From Costus lasius (lineage: Eukaryota; Streptophyta; Magnoliopsida; Zingiberales; Costaceae): a stretch of 64,000 nt of DNA. This document shows positions 55,077 through 64,000 of the stretch, in pieces (position 1 is the stretch's first letter; every line of letters starts with the position of its first letter). The stretch spans positions 18,308,001-18,372,000 of the forward strand of contig JANVAS020000231.1 in assembly GCA_027563935.2 (NCBI GenBank), read 5' to 3'. The notes beneath the pieces were generated by a model. It made no database searches. It saw nothing but the letters and a program-made list of their open reading frames with translations, and was not told the origin of the DNA. A program made the translations under genes and the position numbers.

Positions 55077-56743
55077 TGTTGGGGTATGCCCTTAAGGCTA
55101 ATGTTTGAGGCCTTGGGATTGTAACAGTATCATGTATAAACTCTTATGTTTATAAAGGCATGGTTATTATTCAAGGTTGTTACATTGTCTGCTACAATAA
55201 TTGTACTTCTGAATAATGTCTCAAAGCTGTTCAGCTGGGCTGACATGCTATAAAGTCCTTAGTCGAGATATCTTGGTGAACATGAGACAGCCTTGATATG
55301 ATTGAGACTAATATGTGCTCTAATCTTATAGGATGCTTCGAGCATGGAATAAGATGTAGACTCATGGGTACATTGGATGTACTGGACAGACCCTACTAGG
55401 ATATTCAATTGCTTGTCACAATGTGAATGATCCTTGTATGTGTACAAGTGGCACATTTCCTTTGACTTGAGATCACTTGTGTTTCTAAATGATGATTGTC
55501 ATTGTTTTGAGGTAGTTCAATATCATTTTAAACATAATGATTATAGACTATCTTGGATGGTGAGCTTGAATTAGGTTAGGGCACCAGTGATAGACATAGG
55601 ATTGCCATCTCCTTGTTTAAGGAGTGTGATGTTCTAAAGGGGCCCCCTGGATGAGATGATTGAGAAAGTGTATGGCCATACCCAGATGACTGTGTTCATC
55701 TGATCTAATCATGCTCATCATATTGGAGTTACGAGCTTGACAGGCTTGTCCAATAAAGAACATCCAGTGGCAGAGGAAGCATGTATGCCTTGTGAGTTGG
55801 ATTCACACTTGTGCTGTGTTTTGGGTGTAGTCTTGGAAGACTCTTTCCTTTATATCGGGAGACAGTGATGTGTTGCTAGATACCCCTCACTGATCGTGAT
55901 AACGTGAGTTTTCGTTACCGACATTTAAAGGAAACCCTCAGGGTCGCACAATTTGATGATATGGCTTACTTAAGTCAGATCGTGTGGACTGAATTATTTA
56001 GGTTCAGTTTTAAAGGGATTTAATCTCTGATTGAAAGTGAGATCTGGTCTGATCATGTTTGATTGATTAGGGCTTGAGATCGGTAAGCTTCGATTGAGAG
56101 AATTGATGCTAGATTGGTGAGATCAAGAGCATCAAGAGATCAACGGTCAGATCTTAAGCCTTAGGGGTTTAATTTGATCTGGACTAAAGGCTTGGGCTGG
56201 TTTGATTTGGTCTTTGAACCAAATGCAATTGAACCATGGCTCGGTTCAAAGAGGAGCGATTGGTTCACTTGATGTGAACGCAAGATCGCATGAGAGTATA
56301 AGGCGAGTTTTTGGCTTGCTATTTTTAGAAGCCACGCTCCCACGTTCAACGAGAACGTTGCACTCGTCGCCTCTTTATTCTCTCGCTCTCGTGTGGTAAA
56401 AGGGTTACACAAAAGAGGGGAGCAAGAGCTTGATCGACCTAGCCGCAAGAGATCTCATCTCCTCCATACGAAGGACTCCTTGAAGATTTGCTAGCACAAA
56501 GTCTCCGAGGAAGTAGTCGCCTTCTCATTGTGTGCGTCATCTTTGGAGAAAAGGGATTTGCGTTTTTGCTTCCAAGGCGCCATCTAGAAATGGCTATGGT
56601 ATGAATTCTTATCATGAATACTTGTTATTAAAAGTTAATCATGTGACATGTTTTCGATCCTATGAAACCCTAGCATCCACTGCCCATATTATGTTTGCGC
56701 CACCTTAGGGTTTCGCCCCCCCTTTAGATACAAGGGACTTTCA
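55077..56743 (+). repeat. 3' LTR of element D (1667 bp)
   Basis: This is the partner of 47598-49264, the same length, with about 16 substitutions and no indel by hand count. It is followed by the TGGGC duplication and then C's pol sequence. Confidence 0.96.
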
Positions 56744-56748
56744 TGGGC

Positions 56749-58394
56749 GAGTACACAACATCCCATACATAATGGATCCAATAGCCGAAGCATAAGGCGT
56801 ATTGTCCATTTCATCTTTCTCAGTCTGTGTTTGTGGACACTGACTCTTTGAAAGATTCAGACCATGTCTGACTGGAAGATATCCTTTTTTTAGAATTCTC
56901 TAAATGAAATCTTTCCAGGACTTTATCGATGTAAGTACTCTGGCACAGCCCGAGAAGCCTCTTAGATCTATCCCTGTAGATCTTCACACCTAATACATAA
57001 GCTGCTTCTCCTAAATCTTTCATCTGGAAACATTTTCTTAACCATGCTTTGACAGCATGCAGTTCAGGAATATCGTTTCCAATGATTAAGATATCATCGA
57101 CGTAGAGGACTAGGAAAGTAATTACGCTCCCACTAAACCTCTTATATACACACGGGTCATCTTCATTCTTTATGAAACCAAATTCACTAATTGATTCATC
57201 AAAACGAATATTCCAGCTTCTTGATGCTTGTTTAAGTCCATAAATGGACTTCTTTAATTTGCATACCATATGACGATCAGATGGATTAGTGAAACCTTCA
57301 GGTTGTGTCATATACACATCCTCATCTAATTTTCCATTAAGGAAAGCAGTCTTCACATCCATCTGCCAGATCTCATAATCGTAATATGCTGCTATCGCGA
57401 AAAGAATCCGAATAGACTTAAACATAGCTACAGGTGAGAAAGTTTCATCATAATCTATCCCGTAGATTTGTTTGAAATCTTTCGCAACTAGCCTGCCTTT
57501 ATAGGTAACCACGTTACCATCCATGTCAATCTTCTTCTTGAAGATCCATTTACAGCCTATAGGGATAACTCCCGGAGGCGGATCAACCAAATCCCAAACT
57601 TGGTTATATGACATGGAGTCCATCTCGGCTCGCATAGCTTCAAGCCATCTAAATGAGTCTGGTCCACTGACCGCATCCGCATAAGTGAGGGGTTCATCAT
57701 TATCAATGATGTAGACTCCGTCATAGCGCTCAGGCTGTCGACGAATCCTTCCCGATCTTCGCGGTTCCCGTGATATCTGAGCCTCAGGTTGTTCAGTAAC
57801 CTGTTCTACCGGCTCAGGCTCATCCAACTGTGCTTGACTACTTTGTCCTTCCTCTGGATTCTCATCCAGTTTTATTTCTCTCCCACTGGCTTCTTGCAGA
57901 AGAAACTCCTTCTCAAGAAAAATGGCCGTCCGAGCAACAAATACCTTGTTCTCTTTGGGATCGTAGAAATAATAACCCTTAGTTTCCTTAGGGTAACCGA
58001 CAAAGATGCATTTGTCAGATCTGCTCTCTAGTTTCCCAGAGGCGAGCTTTTTGACATAAGCCTCGCAACCCCAGATCCTGATAAATGTCAAGCTCAGCTG
58101 TTTCCCATACCATAACTCATATGGGGTCTTTGAAACTGCCTTGGATGGCACTCGGTTTAGTACCTTTGCAGCTGTTTCCAGTGCAAATCCCCAAAAGGAG
58201 TAAGGTAGAGTAGCCTGACTCATCATAGAACGAACCATATCAAGTAACGTTCTATTTCTCCTCTCGGACACACCATTCCATTGCGGTGTTCCTGGCGGAG
58301 TGAGCTGTGAGATAATCCCACACTCCTTCAGATAGTCAGTAAACGCATGACTCAAGTATTCTCCACCTCGATCAGAACGAAGTGCCTTGATATT
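56749..58394 (-). pseudogene. Integrase end and reverse transcriptase of element C
   Basis: The main frame is 58355-56820. It contains the integrase Glu motif (SERRNR), the basic linker and reverse transcriptase with intact YVDD and LIIGND. A run of seven A (minus strand) near 56885-56891 replaces AAAAGA in D, adding one base and shifting frame, so the true continuation toward 56749 is in another frame. The next piece lies at 47597, beyond element D. Confidence 0.88.
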
Positions 58395-60002
58395 TCAGCC
58401 TAGCTGATTCTGTACTTCATTCTTGAACTCTTTGAACTTGTCAAAAGATTCACTTTTATGTCTCATTAAATAGACATACCCATATCTACTGAAATCATCA
58501 GTAAAGGTAATGAAGTACGAATAGCCACCTCTGGCATGTTTACTAAATGGCCCACACACATCACTGTGTATAAGGTCAAGTAAACCTGAAGCCCTTTGAC
58601 CTTTATTAGGAAAAGGTGACTTCGTCATTTTGCCCATTAAACAAGCTTTGCATGTATCAATCTCCTCATAGGAGAATGATCCCAGCAGTCCATGTTCATG
58701 CAACCGCTTAATGCGTTTCTTGTTAATATGGCCTAAACGACTATGCCATAGCAAGGTGCTATCATCAGCATACTTGGCTTTCTTATTATCAATATTTTGT
58801 ATAGAACATTCCATGTCCAACATGAATAACCCATTGTTAATTGAACCAGTAGCATAAACAATATTATCAAAAGATAAAACACACTTTGAAATATTGCATT
58901 CAAAGGAAAATCCTTTCCTGACAAGAGCAGGAATAGAGATAATATTCTTAGTTATACTCGGAACAAAATAACAATTGTCTAGTTCCAATACAAGTCCAGA
59001 TGGTAATGAGATGTAATATTCCCCTACAGCAACAGCAGCAACCCGTGCTCCGTTTCCAACTCGTAGGTCCACCTCATGCTGCCCCACCTGTCTTCTTCTC
59101 TTGAGTTCCTGTACATTTGAACAAATGTGAACTCCACATGCAGTGTCCAACACCCATGATATAGAAGAAGAAAACATGACCTCAGTCACATAAATACCTG
59201 AGCCAGAAGCGATGCTTCCCTTCTTGTCTCCTTGGAGCGCTTTACAGTCCTTTTTCCAGTGACCCAGCTGGCCACAGTGGAAACATCTGTATTCCTTCGA
59301 CTGCTTAACCTTTTGTTTCAGGGCCTTGTTGTAGTTCTTGACTGGGGTTTTGCCCCTCTTCCCCTTCTTCTTGTTCCTGGAAGGAACCATTAAGACAGAG
59401 GTTGAAGGCTTTCCCTTCAGAGTCTCCTCAGTAGTCAAGAGCATATTCAGCAACTCTGCCGGCGTACAGTCAATCTTGTTCATATTAAAGTTAATAATGA
59501 ACGGATCGAAAGAAGGCGGGAGAGACTGCAAAATAATGTCTACAGCAAGCTCCTGATTGATGGTATGTCCCAGTTTCTCTAGAGCCTCCTTGTGCCCAAT
59601 CATCTTGAGCACATGAGCTCCTACTGGACTCCCTACAGCCAGTTTGCTCTGAAAGAAAAGCTTGGTCAAATTGTAGCGTTCAGTCCTCGCCTGTGCAGCA
59701 TATAGCATCTTGAGGTTTGCTATAATTTCTATAGCAGACATATCCTCATGCTGACGCTGTAGCGGTGGCGTCATAGACGCTAGCATCAGGCAAGCGACAT
59801 CAATGCTATCATTTACATGCTTTTCATAGGCTTCCCGAACCGCCCTTGCGGCGTTTGGAGCGGGTTGAGGCGGTATCGCCGTCTCGAGGACATACAGTTT
59901 CCTCTCTGCCTTAAGAACAATCTTAAGGTGTCCGTACCAGTCTGAGAAGTTTGGCCCAGCAAACTTCTCCCTTTCCAGTAGGGATCGCACATTGAAGTTC
60001 AT
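58395..60002 (-). pseudogene. gag, protease and integrase start of element C
   Basis: ATG at 60002-60000 opens 535 codons matching D: gag, CFHCGQLGHWKKDC knuckle, LDTACG protease, HHCC region and SDVCGPF. It stops at TGA 58397-58395 where D has CGA, shortly before the second integrase Asp. The frame is the same as the following piece. Confidence 0.9.
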
Positions 60003-61842
60003 GGTGTTCGTTGCTGCAGGAATCTACAACAATGCAAGAACAGCAAGGTCAGTATCAATGTTAAGAATCAATCAGGACTTAAGAATGATTCTTTTTCTCA
60101 CTATTTTATCTGACTGAAAAATCCAGCAAAACAGCCCGAAAGAGTAGAACTCTTTTAGTGAGACGGGATCCAGATTTCACACTTGGTCTCCGCGTCCCGC
60201 TCAGGCGAGATAAGATGCACAGAGAGTACAAGCACTAATTTCTGGTAGGCTGTCCCAGCCAATCGCCAACCCGTGCGATTCCCCTTCATCTGGGCAATCC
60301 AGCAGACTGTGCCAACTGAGTTGGTACAACACAGTCTCTGATCCCACAGATGGCTGCCTCCATGTGCTACCATATGCGCCACATATGTAGCCTACATGGT
60401 CAAGCTGACCTGACCTACTCCCTGGACCACCACGTGCTATGCTGAGCAACGAGAAGCGATAAATCCCTTCTCTGTAACACGCAGGTGTAATCCCGCACAG
60501 TCTGAAGATAGATGGACGTGCCCACTGAGTGGGTACAACACGGCTCCAACGATAGTCAGAACAGTGAGGTTTCGCGTCAGAAGGCTTACGAGCTTGAAAT
60601 TTTAACGTTGGATTTTAACGGTCTTTTATCTTCTCAACTATCATACAATTCCTATGGTGATAGCAGAAGATAAATAAATCATGCATTTCTAATTATATAA
60701 TTGATAAAGAGAAAGCATGCTGATCTTATGTGGTAAAAGCCCATTAAGCCTAAGTAAGACCTTAACCTAACTTAAGTCTTCACTTGCTTTTCTTCATGGG
60801 GCTTTTGCTTCTTATCTGGCCCAACCTAGGGCCCAAGCGCCAATTGCAGCTCAGGTGCGCCCACCAGGGAAAATGCGCCTGTCCCAGAGTCGAACCCTGG
60901 ACCTACCACCTGGTCAAGCCACTACTGCATGCGCCTCTGCCAAGTGTGCTCTGTGCTCTTGTCTGATTAAATTACAAATTAATCTATCTAGACAAGATTG
61001 ACTCGCAGGTCAATTACACTTTATAAATTAAATAAAATGTGATGCGCATATCACAATAAATATTAATTTACATTTAAATTCCAGGCTCGCAGGCCCCAGC
61101 ACAGCACACATTAAACAGGGCAGCCCACATAAGATTAAATAAACAAACATATGGCATCCAATCAGCATGTGATCCAATAAGAAAATGAAATTTCGAAAAC
61201 CCCATTGGCATCATTTTTTTTTAATTTTCTTATATGCCCTACAACCTTACAACAGTCCATTAATAGGGATCCACTCACCTTGTCTAGTCAGATCCAATGC
61301 CCTTGCATGCACCAAGTCCTAACTGACTTGAGTCGACCAAAAGGTCAACCATGCATGCGTTTAGGGCTGAACGGCCACAATGAGGTCTGGCAAGCGGGTG
61401 TGACCCCGGGCCTAACTCATGTGCGCTCAATTAGTTGTCTCAATCAGACATCGCTACACGCCTGTGATGCAGTCGACTTATAGCCACCTCGCGCTTGCGC
61501 ACAGGTGCTATCTGGTCGACCCATCTAGGCTGTCAGATGGTCTGATCAGACTAGTTGGATCTAACCTAGAGGATGACTTCAACCCTACTAACCTGTCTAA
61601 GGATTTACAGTAGGCGCTTAGATCTAAGTGAGGCGCGCAAGTGATGAAGTTTTTGAAGAAAAACTATAACATACAACAAGCGCAACATATAAGCATCATT
61701 CATGCGCCACAAACTATAAACATGCGCCAATACTAGCATGTAAAATTTTCGCATGATGATAACCCTAGATCTCTTGAACATGCGCATATAATGGATCACA
61801 CAAAAAAGGGGTCAAGCAATCATAAAAACATGCATAAACCTT
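60003..61842 (-). other. 5' leader of element C
   Basis: This non-coding leader is homologous to D's. It keeps the hairpins (about 60193-60208, 60310-60322 and 60519-60531 on the plus strand) and the tRNA-like box near 60882-60935. The 75-codon frame at 60155-60382 mirrors that of D. Confidence 0.72.
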
Positions 61843-61854
61843 GCTCTGATACCA
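61843..61854 (-). other. Primer binding site of element C
   Basis: The minus-strand TGGTATCAGAGC lies 2 bases from the 5' LTR and is of initiator tRNA-Met type. Confidence 0.9.
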
Positions 61855-61856
61855 AT

Positions 61857-63533
61857 TGAAGGTCCCCTAGACAAGGGGATGAAACCCTAATAGGCACATG
61901 TAAGGGATTTAAACAGCAGAAGAGGGTTTCTAGATCTATTGCATGCTTTACGATCAACGTTAAAATGATTACATACAAGAAAAGAAATCATACCGATGCC
62001 ATTTCTAGATGGCGTCTTGGAAGCAAAGATCGAAATGGATCTTCTCCAGAGATGACGCACACAAGATGAGTCTTGGCTCCTCCTTGTCGCCCCTTGTGCT
62101 AGCAAGGATCGTCCAAGTATCCTGACCGAATGGAAGGGAAGAGATGAGAAATCCTATGCTTGGCGAGAGCTCCTCTTTTCGTCCACACCTTCACATGCAA
62201 GAGATGCAAGTGTCGAAAAGCCCAAAGAGGCGTCAAGAGAGCGTGAGCATTGAGAACGTGAGAGTCATGGTCACGTTTAGAGACATGCTTTCTAAAAATA
62301 GAAAAGTCTCAACGTTCATGCGACCACAACTTACCCCAATCGCAAAATGCCTCTTCATTTGAACCATGCGCTCATCCAATGAGCTGGTTCAATTCGGTTT
62401 GGTTCAAGAAACCAAACAACCCAAGCCATTAGTCCAGATTACAATAAACCCCTGAGGCTTAAGATATGACCGTTGATCTCTCGATGCTCCTGATCTCACC
62501 GATCTAGCATCCATTCTCTCAATCGAAGCTTACCGATCTTAAGCCCTAATCAATTAAACATGATCAGACCAGATCTCACTCACAATCAGAGATTAAATCC
62601 CTTTAAACTGAACCTAAACAATTCAGTCCACACGATCTGACTTAAGTAAGCCATATCATCAAATTGTGCGACCCTAAGGGTTTCCTTTAAATGTCGGTAA
62701 CGATAACTTACGTCATCACGATCAGCGAGGGGTATCTAGCAACACATCACTGTCTCCCGATATAAAGGAAAGAGTCTTCCAAGACTACACCCAAACCACA
62801 GCACAAGTGTGAATCAACTCACTAGGCATACATGTTTCCTTTGCCACTGGATGTTCTTATTGGACAAGCCTGTCAAGCTTGTAACTCCAATATGATGAGC
62901 ATGATTAGATCAGATGAACATAGTCACCTGGGTATGGCCATACACTTTCTCAATCATCTCATCCAAGGGGGCCCTTTAGAACATCACACTCCAATGAAGG
63001 AGACGTCGATCCTTTATCTATCACTAGTGCCCTAACATGACTCAAGCTCACCATCCAAGATAGTCTATAACCATTATGTTTCAAATGATATTGAACTACC
63101 TCAAAACAATGACAATCATCATTTAGAAACACAAGTGATCTCAAGTCAGAGGAAATGTGCCACTTGTTGCAATCAAGGATTATTCACATTGTGACAAGCA
63201 ATTGAATATCCTAGTAGGGTCTGTCCAGTACATCCAATGTACCCATGAGTCTACATCTTATTCCATGCTCGAAGCATCCTATAAGATTAGAATACATATT
63301 AGTCTCAATCATATCAAGGCTGTCTCATGTTCACCAAGATATCTCGACTAAGGACAAAAGTGCATGTCAGCCTAACTGAACAGCATTGAGACATTATTCA
63401 GAAGTATATGTATTGCAGCAGATAATATATCAACCTGAATAACAACCATTGCCTTTATAAACATAAGAGTTTATACATGATACTAATACAATCCCAAGGC
63501 CTCTAACATTAGCCTTAAGGGCATACCCCAACA
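61857..63533 (-). repeat. 5' LTR of element C (1677 bp)
   Basis: It is paired with 45270-46948. The outer end, TGTTGGGG on the minus strand, meets target duplication ACTCA at 63534-63538. Confidence 0.95.
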
Positions 63534-64000
63534 ACTCATAGCATCTCTAGTCACATCAGCATAGATAGTAGAAAAGTCAGGGCAATCGAGATAAGCGGGC
63601 TTCATATGCTCAAATCCTACAAGCTCAGCATGCATAGTTTGCAAAACGAAGACTACCCTACTCAAAGCATCAGCAACTTTGTTGTTAACTCCAGACTTGT
63701 GTTTTAGGACAAAAGTGTACTGTTGTAGATACTCTACCCACTTGGCATGTCTAGCATTGAGTTTTCTTTGGGCACTAAGGTAAGACAGGGCTTGGTGATC
63801 ACTATTTAAGGTAAATTCATGGTGGAGAAGGTAGTGCCGCCAATGCCTTAGAGATTGAACCACGGCATAGAACTCTTTGTCGTAGGTTGAGTACTTCTGC
63901 TTGGCCTCATTTAGTTTTTCACTAAAGAAGGCAATAGGGTGACCTTCCTGGCTGAGGGTCCCACCTATGCCAATGCCAGAAGCATCGCAATCAACCTCGA
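63534..64000 (-). pseudogene. RNase H region of element E pol, cut by the window edge
   Basis: The frame is open on the minus strand from 64000 to the C junction. RNase H catalytic motifs are visible: CDASGIG, YDKEFYAV, SDHQALSY and VADALS. It continues after removal of C into the integrase N-terminus at 45269. Reverse transcriptase and gag lie beyond the right edge. Confidence 0.88.

Larger units (their letters stand above)
47598..56743 (+). mobile_element. Element D: full-length copia (Angela/Tork-like) with uninterrupted ORF (9146 bp)
   Basis: Two 1667-bp LTRs, primer site, 1.9-kb leader, one 1294-codon gag-pol and a polypurine tract are all present. Perfect target duplications TGGGC lie at 47593-47597 and 56744-56748. 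It is inserted in the opposite orientation into the RNase H region of its own relative, C. LTRs differ at about 16 positions by hand count, several of them CG/TG or CG/CA pairs. Confidence 0.97.
45270..63533 (-). mobile_element. Element C: full-length copia (Angela/Tork-like), broken and holding element D
   Basis: LTRs lie at 61857-63533 (5') and 45270-46948 (3'), with perfect target duplications ACTCA at 45265-45269 and 63534-63538. Without D and its duplication, the element is about 9.1 kb. The gag-pol has a nonsense codon, a frameshift and the D insertion. It is inserted in E between RNase H and integrase. LTRs differ at about 11 positions plus one indel by hand count. Confidence 0.95.
42127..64000 (-). 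mobile_element. Element E: chromovirus-like Ty3-gypsy, split by B and C, runs off the window
   Basis: Three pol pieces fit end to end on the minus strand once insertions and their duplications are removed: RNase H (64000-63534), integrase N-terminus (45269-44830) and integrase core to C-terminus (43181-42178). Junction duplications ACTCA and GAGCC prove the order. E also held G in its 3' region. The integrase signature ([27 protein letters not shown]) is of the CRM/Galadriel/Reina type of chromovirus; I cannot choose among them. It is the oldest layer of the right half. Confidence 0.85.

Noticed and set aside
1..64000. A defence, biosynthetic or other new gene system
   Set aside because: All long ORFs are retrotransposon gag or pol. 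The only candidates for something undescribed are the structured non-coding repeats listed in the findings.

Overview
The window is flowering-plant nuclear DNA made almost wholly of nested LTR retrotransposons. Plant lineages present are Angela/Tork-like Ty1-copia, Tekay/Del chromodomain Ty3-gypsy, another chromovirus-like gypsy, and a Tat/Ogre-like gypsy with two RNase H domains. Primer sites complementary to initiator tRNA-Met fit the same picture. I see no host gene, rRNA, credible tRNA gene, or CRISPR array. The species cannot be named from this sequence.

Layout. (1) 1-5221: 3' part of copia element A (+) with a broken gag-pol and a complete 3' LTR. (2) 5222-6987: unassigned non-coding DNA. 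(3) 6988-22021: Tat/Ogre-like element H (-), with a 5.4-kb 5' LTR and a 3' LTR cut to about 1 kb. (4) 22022-25695: copia element F (-), of which only the 5' LTR, leader and 43 gag codons remain. (5) 25696-30594: old Tekay-like element J (+), whose 5' LTR is split by solo LTR K (26724-29771, target duplication ATATT). (6) 30595-32094: unassigned, possibly the 3' end of element E. (7) 32095-42121: element G (-), a nearly intact Tekay/Del element with 2614-bp LTRs and target duplication ATGAT. (8) 42127-64000: chromovirus-like element E (-), split by copia solo LTR B (43182-44829, GAGCC) and copia element C (45270-63533, -, ACTCA). C is itself split by copia element D (47598-56743, +, TGGGC). E runs off the right edge.

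Order of events read from the nesting: E precedes B, C and G; C precedes D; J precedes K. J probably precedes F, and F precedes H. Hand-counted LTR differences (G about 3 in 2614; C about 11 in 1677; D about 16 in 1667; H about 8 in 1024) indicate that most insertions are recent. G is the youngest and least damaged. D has a full-length ORF but carries Asn in place of the Tyr of the reverse-transcriptase YVDD motif.

The most unusual signals are non-coding. The Tekay-type LTRs (G, K, J) carry regularly spaced modules in which a short stem changes sequence but keeps its pairing between fixed flanks. The Angela-like leaders (C, D, F) carry short hairpins whose stems also vary in a compensatory way. 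Both look like selected DNA or RNA structures rather than decayed coding sequence.
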